A DNA stretch of 32,497 nt from Deltaproteobacteria bacterium RIFCSPLOWO2_12_FULL_60_19 (GTDB lineage: Bacteria > Desulfobacterota > Binatia > UBA9968), in NCBI GenBank assembly GCA_001798595.1, contig MGSS01000011.1, forward strand, positions 1-32,497, read 5' to 3'. The notes under the pieces are model-generated. The model was given only the letters and a program-made list of their open reading frames with translations, was not told the origin of the DNA and did no database searches. Position 1 is the first letter of the stretch; each line of letters starts with the position of its first letter. Below, one piece after another: positions 6,472-14,121 of the stretch. The translations under genes and the position numbers were made by a program.

Positions 6472-8064
6472 CTAGACCCTTTTTCTGCGGTGCGAGACGT
6501 AATCGATCAGCAGGTATTCGCCGAGGCGGTCGGGGCGCGTGTAGAAGGCGCGCCCGCGGTTGATCTTGGTCAGCTCGTCCACAAAACCTTTGAGCACCGG
6601 GCTGTCGTCCAGCATGAAGGTGTTGATCGTGATGCCGCGCCGGGTCACCCGCTCCGCTTCTCTCAGCGTCTCCTCCGCGGCGCGCTGGCTGATGCCGCCG
6701 AAGCTGAGCGGCCACTCGCAATAGAGCCGTCCCTGGCGGCAGTAGGCAGTCGGCTGGCCGTCGGTGATCACGATCATCTGCTGATTCGGGCTCGGCCGCT
6801 TGTCCAACAGCTCAGCGGCGAGGTGAAGCCCGTCCTGCAGGTTGGTAAACGGATCGCCCATGTTCCAGGTCGCCTCCGGCAGATCTTTGGGCTTCAGCTC
6901 GATGGCGCGCGTAAAAAATCCGACAATGCCGAAATAGTCTCGCGGGTGGAGCGAGCGCATCAGCGTATCCATCGCCAAGGCGACCTTCTTGGCCGCCGCG
7001 AACCGGCCGTCCCAGCTCATCGACCAGCTCATGTCCAAGAGCAGGACGGTCGCCGCGCGCGTCGAGTGCTCGGCGTCATACACCGTAAAGTCCTTGGGAG
7101 TAAGCCGGAGCGGCACGGTGCCGCCGTTGAACAGGGCGTTTTTCAGCGTCTGAATGATGTTGAGATGAAGCGCGTCGCCGTACGCGTAAGGGCGGCTCTG
7201 TTCGGTCATCATCTCCTGAGAGCCGCGCCGCCGAACCGGATGGCGCCCGAGCGCGTCGCGCCTGAGCTGGAGGTAGATATCGCGCAGCGCTAGCTGGCCG
7301 ATCCTGCGCACTCCGCGCGGCGTCAGCTCGAAGTGATCGCCGCGATTGAGCACGTAGCCGCCTTCTTCAAGAGCGGACTCGAGCCGCGCAACGCCCTTAA
7401 AGTCTTCGAGCACATCCTTGCCCAGGAGCTGCTCCAGCAGCTCCTGGTCCACTTGATCCAGCTTCATGCTCGAAAGCTGGCTTTCCAGCCGTCTCAGGGC
7501 TTCGAGCTGGTCGAGCATCTCCTGGGCTTGATCGAAATCGAGCGGCGTCTGGCCGCGAAAGAGATTGCCCTCGCGGCGGGCGGAGGCTTCGAGCCGTTTC
7601 AGCCGGTCCAGCTTGGAGAGCAGCTCCTGAAACTGGGAGCCCGCCTCCGCGTCCTCGAACTGATAGCCGGCGAGCTTTTCAATTGCCTCGCTCGATTTTC
7701 CCGGCAGGCGGTCGAGGAATTTTTGTTTCTCCTCGATTTCGGACTTTGTCCGGTCGCGCCGATCGAGAGTCCGCCGCTCCCGGTCGACGATCTCGTCCAG
7801 CGCCTCCCGCACTTCATCGAGCGCGGACTGCAAGCGGTAGCGCTCGTAGAGCTTTCGCATCTCGCGCGCGACCTGAGAAAGGAGGTCTTCCACCCCCTTG
7901 ACCTGCTTCTCTCCGTCCTTGAGGCCGCGCTGCATCAGGCGGCGCATCGCCTGCTGCAAGTCGCCCGTGTCGCTCATGTAGTCGTTGAGCTGCTGGAAGA
8001 CGCTGTCCGCCCCGACCTCTTCCGAAGCGCCGTCGTTCCACCGACTATAGCGAATCTTACGCAT
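6472..8064 (-). CDS. vWA-domain protein, partner of the BchI-like ATPase
   Basis: A 530-residue protein. The N-terminal 300 residues are charged and largely helical (coiled-coil-like runs such as RDRTKSEIEEKQKFLDRL). The C-terminal 200 residues form a von Willebrand A domain with an intact metal-ion-dependent adhesion site D344-x-S346-x-S348 (LLLDMSWSMSWDGR) and a later VITDGQPT. Such proteins act with an AAA+ ATPase, as ChlD with ChlI or CoxE with CoxD, in metal insertion or remodelling. The frame extends 10 codons further upstream, but those codons fall in an inverted repeat; the ATG at 8064 starts the conserved part. No Shine-Dalgarno is visible because the repeat ends 4 bp from the start. 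The AAA+ gene lies just upstream and the Mo-hydroxylase gene just downstream. Confidence 0.85.
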   Translation of the reverse strand: MRKIRYSRWNDGASEEVGADSVFQQLNDYMSDTGDLQQAMRRLMQRGLKDGEKQVKGVEDLLSQVAREMRKLYERYRLQSALDEVREALDEIVDRERRTLDRRDRTKSEIEEKQKFLDRLPGKSSEAIEKLAGYQFEDAEAGSQFQELLSKLDRLKRLEASARREGNLFRGQTPLDFDQAQEMLDQLEALRRLESQLSSMKLDQVDQELLEQLLGKDVLEDFKGVARLESALEEGGYVLNRGDHFELTPRGVRRIGQLALRDIYLQLRRDALGRHPVRRRGSQEMMTEQSRPYAYGDALHLNIIQTLKNALFNGGTVPLRLTPKDFTVYDAEHSTRAATVLLLDMSWSMSWDGRFAAAKKVALAMDTLMRSLHPRDYFGIVGFFTRAIELKPKDLPEATWNMGDPFTNLQDGLHLAAELLDKRPSPNQQMIVITDGQPTAYCRQGRLYCEWPLSFGGISQRAAEETLREAERVTRRGITINTFMLDDSPVLKGFVDELTKINRGRAFYTRPDRLGEYLLIDYVSHRRKRV

Positions 8065-8068
8065 GGTC

Positions 8069-8152
8069 AGGCACCAGGCGAGAGGCGTAAGCAAGAGAAA
8101 AACCCGAGCGGAGAAGCTTGCGGCGAGAGTCTCCTCCTCTCGCCTGTTGCCT
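8069..8152. repeat. Inverted repeat between the AAA+ and vWA genes
   Basis: Two 17 bp arms, AGGCACCAGGCGAGAGG (8069-8085) and CCTCTCGCCTGTTGCCT (8136-8152), are inverted copies with one mismatch, around a 50 bp loop. The loop holds a further GGCGAGAG that can pair with CTCTCGCC. It fills nearly the whole 104 bp intergenic gap. It could be a REP-like mobile palindrome and would fold in the transcript. Confidence 0.75.
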
Positions 8153-8168
8153 CACGCCTAACGCCTTC

Positions 8169-9566
8169 CTACTTTCCGTAGGTGATTCGTCCGCCCTCCA
8201 TCTCCTTATTCAGCTTCTGATGCAGGTGCAGCCCCTCGAGGACGAATTCGGTGGCCGACGCCATCAGCGCCGGGGACTCCATCGGCCCGAGCGTGCCGAT
8301 CGCTTCCTTGAGACCGGGAATTTCCTTGATGCCCTCGAGGTAGTCCTGCGAGGCCATGACATCGGAAACCTCCACGCCCCAGCCGGAGTTGAAGTAGTCC
8401 ACGACCTTTTGCAAGCCGTTGACGGTGAAATACTGGTCGAAGACCTTCAAGATGGCGCGGTTGAACAGCTTGTCGACCAGGTCGTCCTCTTTTCTCTCCT
8501 CGCCGACGTATTCCATCTCGATCTTTCCGCCGGTCGAGGCGAGCATCGCGTGAAAATCGCTGACGCGCGGCACCACCTCTCCTTCTCTGAGACGCAGCGC
8601 CCGCTTTTCCGCGTTGCTGATGAGGCTCTCGTAGTTGTTGATCGTCACGCGGACGCTCACGCCCGAGGACTGGTTGATCTCGCTCGACTTGCGCGCCTCG
8701 AACGTCATGTGCGCCAGAATTTCTTTGATGAATTGCGGAACGGTGACCGCCCGGCCGCGCTGCTTCATCGGCGCCGCCTCCTGCTCCATGATCGCGATCT
8801 CATCCTTGATCTCCCGCGGGTAGTGGGTGCGGATCTGGACATCGAAGCGGTCTTTGAGCGGGGTGATGATCCGCCCGCGGCTGGTGTAGTCCTCCGGGTT
8901 GGCGCTCGCCATGATCACCACGTCCAGCGGCAGCCGGATCTTGTATCCTTTGATCTGGACGTCCTTCTCCTCCATCAGGTTGAACAGGCCGACCTGGACT
9001 TTTTCCGTCAGGTCCGGCAGCTCGTTCACCGCAAAGATCCCCCGGTTGGTCCGCGGGATCAAGCCGTAGTGGATCGTCTCCTCGTCCGCGAGATACCTTC
9101 CCTCGGCGACTTTGATCGGATCGATCTCGCCGATCAGATCCGCGATCGAGACGTCCGGCGTCGCCAATTTCTCCCCGTAGCGATGGTCCCGGTCGACCCA
9201 TTCCAGCGGAAGGCTGTCGCCCTGCTCCTCCAGGCGTCTGCGGCAACCCCGGCAGATCGGCGCGAACGGGCTGTCGTTGATTTCGCAGCCCTGGACGATC
9301 GGGATTCTTTCGTCGAGCAGCGAGACCAGCCCGCGGATGATGCGCGACTTCGCCTGCCCGCGCTCCCCGAGAAAGACCATGTGATGGCCCGACAGGATGG
9401 CATTTTCAATGTCCGGAATCACCGTCTCATCGTAGCCGACGATGCCGGGCAGAATCCGGTTGCCGGTTTCCAGACGGTGGACCAGATTCTTGCGCATCTC
9501 TTCGCGCACCGTCAGCGCCGAATAGCCGCTCTTTTTAATCTCGCCTAAAGTCTTTGCCTCTTTCAC
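8169..9566 (-). CDS. AAA+ ATPase of the magnesium-chelatase ChlI/BchI-like family
   Basis: A 465-residue protein. It has a Walker A-like GERGQAKSR (68-76), a Walker B GIFAVNELPDL (about 176-186) in which Asn-Glu replaces the usual Asp-Glu, and the family segment MASANPEDYTSRGRIITPLKDRFD (split over 219-242) with sensor and arginine-finger residues. A cysteine-bearing insert (C94, C105, C108) between Walker A and B could bind a metal. The start is GTG at 9566, overlapping the lapA stop as GTGA and preceded by GGAGG; the longer upstream frame is only an overlap with lapA. It probably works with the vWA protein downstream as a chelatase or MoxR-like remodelling pair. The context with a Mo-hydroxylase recalls CoxD/CoxE, which mature CO dehydrogenase. 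No chlorophyll or cobalamin genes are present. Confidence 0.88.
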   Translation of the reverse strand: MKEAKTLGEIKKSGYSALTVREEMRKNLVHRLETGNRILPGIVGYDETVIPDIENAILSGHHMVFLGERGQAKSRIIRGLVSLLDERIPIVQGCEINDSPFAPICRGCRRRLEEQGDSLPLEWVDRDHRYGEKLATPDVSIADLIGEIDPIKVAEGRYLADEETIHYGLIPRTNRGIFAVNELPDLTEKVQVGLFNLMEEKDVQIKGYKIRLPLDVVIMASANPEDYTSRGRIITPLKDRFDVQIRTHYPREIKDEIAIMEQEAAPMKQRGRAVTVPQFIKEILAHMTFEARKSSEINQSSGVSVRVTINNYESLISNAEKRALRLREGEVVPRVSDFHAMLASTGGKIEMEYVGEERKEDDLVDKLFNRAILKVFDQYFTVNGLQKVVDYFNSGWGVEVSDVMASQDYLEGIKEIPGLKEAIGTLGPMESPALMASATEFVLEGLHLHQKLNKEMEGGRITYGK

Positions 9567-9904
9567 GCGTTCATGCCTCCCTCCGATAAATTCGCCGTTC
9601 CCCGATCTTTCGCTTCCCCTTGTTCCCGATTCCTGTAAGCCGCCAACTCGCTTTCCATCTGCGCGATCTTCCGCTCCTGCTCCCGCAGGCTCCTCTTCAA
9701 AGAAAGCTCGTCGAGGAAAAAACCGACTCCCGCCAGGCAGACGCCGAGTAAAATAGAAAAGAGCACGATCAGAAACAGCGGAACCGGCGGAGATTCGAGC
9801 CCAAAATAGTACCGGAGCACGACCCAACTCGTGTTCTCCATCGCCAGGGTGATGCCGAGGATGAACAGCAGGGTGAAAGAAATCGCCTTTAGCACTTTCC
9901 GCAT
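9563..9904 (-). CDS. lapA: LapA/DUF1049-type inner-membrane protein
   Basis: A 113-residue protein with two membrane helices (about residues 5-22 and 42-64) joined by a short loop with WVVLRYYFGLESPPVPLFL. A coiled coil follows (DELSLKRSLREQERKIAQMESELAAYRN). This is the LapA layout; in E. coli LapA works with LapB in control of lipopolysaccharide synthesis. No lapB is in view. It starts 4 bp after the HIT gene stop and overlaps the AAA+ gene by 4 bp. Family recognition is good; the role here is inferred. Confidence 0.8.
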   Translation of the reverse strand: MRKVLKAISFTLLFILGITLAMENTSWVVLRYYFGLESPPVPLFLIVLFSILLGVCLAGVGFFLDELSLKRSLREQERKIAQMESELAAYRNREQGEAKDRGTANLSEGGMNA

Positions 9905-9908
9905 ATTC

Positions 9909-10397
9909 TTAAGCCAGGACGTTCTTGAATAACGGGCTCAACCGATCGTAGCTGTCGAGCAGGTGTTGCGGGATGACCCGGACCTCGCCGACGAGCGGCA
10001 TGAAATTGGTGTCTCCCTCCCACCGCGGAACCACGTGCCAGTGGAGATGGTCCTCCACGCCGGCGCCCGCGCAGCGGCCCAGGTTCATTCCCAGATTGAA
10101 GCCGCCGGGCCGAAGCTCGTCCCGCAGAACGTCAACCGACATTCTAAGCGTCTCGCAGAGATCCTGATGCTCCTGCGGAGAGAGGGAGGAGAGCTGATCG
10201 ACGTGCCGCTTGGGCGCGACCAGCAGATGGCCGCTGTTGTAAGGATACTTGTTGAGCATGACCACCGCGTGCGCGCTCTGCGTCAGGACCAGGCCCGCCC
10301 GCGCGTCCACCGCCCGCGGCTGATCGCAAAAGATGCAGCCGGCGGTCTTTCCCTGCTCGATATAAGTCATCCTCCAGGGGGCCCAGAGCGACTTCAT
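9909..10397 (-). CDS. HIT-family hydrolase/phosphorylase
   Basis: A 162-residue histidine-triad protein. HIT enzymes act on dinucleoside polyphosphates or nucleoside phosphoramidates. The triad HLHWH (H117, H119, H121), followed by VVPRW, is complete. A CIFC pair (C21, C24) near the N-terminus and KYPYNSGHLLVAPKRH upstream of the triad match the Ap4A-phosphorylase-like branch. The start ATG overlaps the IHF gene's stop as ATGA, so translation is coupled to that gene. Confidence 0.9.
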   Translation of the reverse strand: MKSLWAPWRMTYIEQGKTAGCIFCDQPRAVDARAGLVLTQSAHAVVMLNKYPYNSGHLLVAPKRHVDQLSSLSPQEHQDLCETLRMSVDVLRDELRPGGFNLGMNLGRCAGAGVEDHLHWHVVPRWEGDTNFMPLVGEVRVIPQHLLDSYDRLSPLFKNVLA

Positions 10398-10702
10398 TCG
10401 CCCTCTTCCTCGAGCAACGGCGCCTTGCCGTCCACCCGCAGGCGGAGATCCTTGCCGACCTTGAAAAAGGGGACTTTCTTCGCCGCGACTGAAACGACCT
10501 CGCCGCTCTTCGGGTTCCTGCCCTCGCGCGCGCGCCGGTGCTTCACGACAAAACTGCCCAAGCCGCGGATCTCGATTCTTTCGCCGCGCCGCATCGCGTC
10601 CACCATCGAATCAAAGATCGCGTTGATGATGACCTCGGCATCTCGATGGGAGAGATGCGGAAATCTCCTGTTGACCTCGTCGATCAAATCCCTTTTTGTC
10701 AT
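10394..10702 (-). CDS. ihfB: IHF/HU-family DNA-bending protein (IHF beta-like)
   Basis: A 102-residue nucleoid protein. The N-terminal helices begin MTKRDLIDEV, the body is IEIRGLGSFVVKHRRAREGRNP (about 43-65), and the intercalating proline sits in GRNPKSGE; the fold ends with VPFFKVGKDLRLRV. An acidic tail (LLEEEGE) follows. IHF and HU bend DNA for regulation and recombination. The position directly after rpsA-sppA matches the ihfB (himD) location in delta-proteobacteria and E. coli (rpsA-ihfB), which supports the IHF-beta name over HU. It overlaps the HIT gene by 4 bp. Confidence 0.9.
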   Translation of the reverse strand: MTKRDLIDEVNRRFPHLSHRDAEVIINAIFDSMVDAMRRGERIEIRGLGSFVVKHRRAREGRNPKSGEVVSVAAKKVPFFKVGKDLRLRVDGKAPLLEEEGE

Positions 10703-10729
10703 ACCGTCCCCCCTGACAAGTCGATCAGA

Positions 10730-11629
10730 TCACGGCAGCAGCGAAGGCGACCACTCGTAGCGCAGTCCCAGGCTCTCGTGCCGGACTTTGCTCAGGCCGT
10801 AGAGCGAAAAAAGCAGCTTCTCCCACCAGCGCTTCTCCTCCACCCGGGAATAGACCACCTGCGGCGCGCCCTTGATCCCGCCGCTCTTTGCGGCCAGCTC
10901 GATCGCGTCTTCCAGAGTTCCCAGCACATCGACCAGCCCCAGCTCTTTCGCTTGCTCGCCGGAGTAGACCCGCCCGTCGGCCAGCGTCCTGACCCGCGCC
11001 TCCTCCATCTTTCGACCTTTAGCGACGGCGCGCACGAACTGTGCGTGGACGTTGTTGACCAGCGCCTGAAGAATCGCCTTCCCCTCCGGCGTGAGCGGGC
11101 GCAGCGGCGACCCGATATCTTTGTTCGCGCCGCTCTTGACGTTGTAACCCTGAATACCGAGCTTCTTCATCAGCTCTTCGACGTTTCCCAGCTCCATGAT
11201 GACGCCGATCGAGCCGGTGAGAGTTCCGGGATTCGACACGACCTGATCGCAGATGCTGGCGATATAATAGCCGCCCGAGGCCGCGATTCCGCCGAACGAT
11301 GCGACCACCGGCTTTTTCTTGCGCAGCTTCTCGATCTGTTCGTAAATCTCCTGCGTCGGGGCGACCGCTCCTCCGGGAGAATCGATCCGCACCACCACCG
11401 CCTTGATCCCCTTGGCCTCGCCGAATTGCTTCAAGCTCTGTATCGTCTCGCGCGAATCGCCGATCGTGCCTTCGACCAGCACCACCCCGACCGCGTCTCC
11501 GCCGAACAGCGCGAGGATCCCGGCCTCACCTCCCGCCAAATAGGCGTAAAAAAAGACCGCAAACGAAAAAACGATCACCGACAGAAAAAGAATCCCTAAC
11601 CCTTTGAGCAGGGAACGTCCCTTGGCCAT
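10730..11629 (-). CDS. sppA: Signal peptide peptidase SppA (short, 36K type)
   Basis: A 299-residue membrane serine protease that degrades cleaved signal peptides. Residues about 8-31 form the signal anchor. The catalytic pair is visible: S118 in IAASGGYYIA and K170 in SGANKDIGSP, the arrangement of the single-domain Bacillus-type enzyme rather than the tandem E. coli form. IDSPGG (82-87) is the family signature. It is 18 bp after rpsA and 27 bp before the IHF gene, a conserved delta-proteobacterial neighbourhood. Confidence 0.95.
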   Translation of the reverse strand: MAKGRSLLKGLGILFLSVIVFSFAVFFYAYLAGGEAGILALFGGDAVGVVLVEGTIGDSRETIQSLKQFGEAKGIKAVVVRIDSPGGAVAPTQEIYEQIEKLRKKKPVVASFGGIAASGGYYIASICDQVVSNPGTLTGSIGVIMELGNVEELMKKLGIQGYNVKSGANKDIGSPLRPLTPEGKAILQALVNNVHAQFVRAVAKGRKMEEARVRTLADGRVYSGEQAKELGLVDVLGTLEDAIELAAKSGGIKGAPQVVYSRVEEKRWWEKLLFSLYGLSKVRHESLGLRYEWSPSLLP

Positions 11630-11647
11630 CGATCGGCGTCAATCCGC

Positions 11648-13402
11648 CTATTGCGGATTGCCTCCTTTGGTTTTATCGGCGGGCTGCGGCTCTTCGTCGC
11701 GGTCGAGCTTCAGCTCCTCGTTCAAGATCGTCTCGAGAGAGAACCGGCCCCCTTCTTTCTCCCGCTTGAGATAATTTTCCATCTCGAGCCGCTCTTCGGT
11801 CTTGCGCAACGCGCGAATGCTGAGGCCGAGCTTTCTGTCGTGAGGCTCCACCTGAATCACTTCGGCTTCGATGGGATCCCCGACTTTAAAAAGACTTGAC
11901 GGCTTGTCCACCCGCTCGGTGCTGAGCTGCGACACGTGGATCAACCCTTCAATCCCCTCTTCCAGGCGAACGAACACTCCGAAATCCGGCACGCTCGACA
12001 CCTCGCCCTTGACCTTCGATCCCACCGGATATTTCTGCGCGATCACCTGCCACGGGTCCACCGCGAGCTGTTTGATCCCGAGGGAGAATCGCTCGTTTTG
12101 GACATCCACTCCCAACACCTTGGCCTCGACGATATCGCCCTTCTTGTACAACTCCGAAGGATGCTTGACCTTCTTCGTCCAGTGCATGTCCGAGACGTGC
12201 ACGAGGCCGTCGATCCCCTCCTCGAGGCCGACGAAAATCCCAAAGTCCGTCACGTTCTTCACCGGACCCCGGATCACGCTGCCCACCGGATATTTTTGCT
12301 TCACCTGCTCCCACGGATTGGGCATGACCTGCTTCAGCCCGAGAGAGATGCGACGATGGTTCGGGTCGGCGTTCAACACCTGGACTTCCACCAGCTCGCC
12401 CACCTGAACGAGTTTGGAAGGATGAGCGACCTTTCTCGTCCAGGACATCTCCGAAATGTGAATCAGCCCCTCGATTCCCTTCTCCAGCTCGACAAACGCG
12501 CCGTAGTCCGCCAGGCTCACGACCTTCCCCTGCACGCGCGTTCCGACCGGAAATTTATCGAGCACCATGTTCCACGGATCGGGTGCGATCTGTTTCATCC
12601 CCAGCGAGATGCGCTCGCGCTCCGCGTCGAACTTGAGCACCACCACTTTGATCCGATCCCCCACGTTGACCAGCTCCGAGGGATGGGCGATGCGTCCCCA
12701 CGACATATCGCTGATGTGGAGGATTCCGTCGATCCCGCCGAGATCCACGAACGCGCCGTAGCTGGTGATGTTCTTGACCGTGCCTTCCAGGATGACGCCT
12801 TCCTCCAGAACTTTGAGGATCTCTTTCTTGAGAACGTCCCGCTCTTTCTCCAGCAGCACGCGGCGGGAGACCACCACGTTGCCGCGCGCGCGGTTGTACT
12901 TGAGCACCGCGAAGCGGTCTTTTTTCCCGACGAATTTATCCAGATTACGCGTCGGCCGGATGTCCACGTGGGAGCCGGGGAGAAATCCCGGCACTCCGAC
13001 GTCCACATTGAAGCCCCCCTTCACCTTGCCCAGGATGGTCCCTTCCACGCCCGTGCCCTCGCGGCAGGACTTTTCGATCTCTTCCCAAATCTTGAGATTC
13101 TCCGCCCGCTGGCGCGACAGCACGATATTGCCCTGTTCGCTCTCGGAGGAGTCGAAGTAGACATCGACCTCATCGCCGACCTTGACCTGGACGTTGCCCT
13201 GCCGGTCCAGAAATTCGTGCAACGAAACCTGCCCCTCGGACTTGTAACCCACGTCGACCATGACGTGCGTGCTGGTGATCCCGACGACCGTTCCCTTGAC
13301 GACTCCACCCGGCTTGACCGTGCGCAGGCTCTCCTCGAAAAGGCTCTCAAAGTCCTCACCGCTCGCGCTCTCTGTTGGTTTGTTTTCGTCTCTTTCCGCC
13401 AT
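11648..13402 (-). CDS. rpsA: 30S ribosomal protein S1
   Basis: A 584-residue protein with six S1/OB repeats at about residues 32-98, 117-182, 203-271, 288-357, 375-444 and 462-531. Repeats 3-6 each carry the GAFV-x-L ... GLIHIS pattern. Six repeats match the Gram-negative protein that helps the 30S subunit bind structured or leader-poor mRNA. The acidic N-terminus (ESASGEDFESLFEESL) is also typical. GAAGGGA lies upstream of the ATG. The gene is 24 bp after cmk; the ispH often found between them in related bacteria is absent. Confidence 0.97.
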   Translation of the reverse strand: MAERDENKPTESASGEDFESLFEESLRTVKPGGVVKGTVVGITSTHVMVDVGYKSEGQVSLHEFLDRQGNVQVKVGDEVDVYFDSSESEQGNIVLSRQRAENLKIWEEIEKSCREGTGVEGTILGKVKGGFNVDVGVPGFLPGSHVDIRPTRNLDKFVGKKDRFAVLKYNRARGNVVVSRRVLLEKERDVLKKEILKVLEEGVILEGTVKNITSYGAFVDLGGIDGILHISDMSWGRIAHPSELVNVGDRIKVVVLKFDAERERISLGMKQIAPDPWNMVLDKFPVGTRVQGKVVSLADYGAFVELEKGIEGLIHISEMSWTRKVAHPSKLVQVGELVEVQVLNADPNHRRISLGLKQVMPNPWEQVKQKYPVGSVIRGPVKNVTDFGIFVGLEEGIDGLVHVSDMHWTKKVKHPSELYKKGDIVEAKVLGVDVQNERFSLGIKQLAVDPWQVIAQKYPVGSKVKGEVSSVPDFGVFVRLEEGIEGLIHVSQLSTERVDKPSSLFKVGDPIEAEVIQVEPHDRKLGLSIRALRKTEERLEMENYLKREKEGGRFSLETILNEELKLDRDEEPQPADKTKGGNPQ

Positions 13403-13426
13403 GAACTGTTTTTTCCCTTCTCTATC

Positions 13427-14107
13427 TCAGTTGGATATAAACATTTTTTTTTCGATTTCTCGCCGGACTATCGCCATCACCTCATCGACGCTGTGGCGCG
13501 TGGAGTCGATGGCGATCGCGTCGTCGGCCTTGCGCAGCGGCGCCAGGGTACGCTGCTCGTCCCGCCGGTCCCGTTCGTTCATCTCTTCCAAGGTCTCTTC
13601 CAGCGTAACCTCTTTTCCCTGCCCTCTCAACTCATCGAACCGCCGCTGCGCCCGCTCCTCGGAGCTGGCCGTTAAAAAAATCTTCACTTCCGCCCGGGGA
13701 AAGACGACGGTCCCGATGTCTCTCCCCTCCGCCACAACGCCGCCGCGCGCGCCCATCGCGCGCTGCAGCTCGACCATCCGCTCGCGCACGGGCCGGAGCG
13801 CCGACACCTTCGACGCCGACTGGCTCATCTCCGGCGCGCGGATCTGAGTCGTAACATCAACTCCGTCCAGCATAACTTTGAGACCGCCCGGCTCTTCCAG
13901 CAGCTCAATCCGCGTCTCGCGGAGCGCCGCCATCAGCGTTGCTTCGTTTTCCAGGTCGATGGCGCTCTCCTTGACCTTCCACGCAAAAGCCCGGTACATC
14001 GCGCCGGTATCCATATATGTGTAGCCTAACTCTTTTGCCAGCCGTTTGGCTACCGTGCTCTTCCCGGCTCCCGCCGGCCCGTCAATCGCCACAGTGAGTT
14101 TCTTCAC
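13427..14107 (-). CDS. cmk: Cytidylate kinase
   Basis: A 226-residue enzyme that phosphorylates CMP and dCMP with ATP. It has the P-loop GPAGAGKST (10-18), the CMP-binding YMDTGAMYRAFAWK, VAEGRDIGTVVFP and the lid-region arginines RDRRDEQR. The length is normal. It sits 14 bp after aroA and 24 bp before rpsA; the aroA-cmk-rpsA order is widely conserved. Confidence 0.97.
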   Translation of the reverse strand: MKKLTVAIDGPAGAGKSTVAKRLAKELGYTYMDTGAMYRAFAWKVKESAIDLENEATLMAALRETRIELLEEPGGLKVMLDGVDVTTQIRAPEMSQSASKVSALRPVRERMVELQRAMGARGGVVAEGRDIGTVVFPRAEVKIFLTASSEERAQRRFDELRGQGKEVTLEETLEEMNERDRRDEQRTLAPLRKADDAIAIDSTRHSVDEVMAIVRREIEKKMFISN

Positions 14108-14121
14108 CTGCCCAACACATT

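Noticed and set aside
8118-9548. 476-codon plus-strand frame opposite the AAA+ gene
   Set aside because: Same reason: the minus-strand protein has Walker motifs and a coupled start, and the plus-strand product resembles nothing.
8169-9566. Photosynthetic magnesium chelatase subunit
   Set aside because: No chlorophyll genes are in view; the ATPase has a cysteine-bearing insert and a Mo-hydroxylase context, so only family resemblance is claimed.
11936-13675. 579-codon open frame on the plus strand opposite rpsA
   Set aside because: It lies antisense to a certain six-repeat S1 gene; its composition (many His, Asp, Arg, Leu) is what reverse reading of GC-rich coding DNA gives, and it has no family motif.
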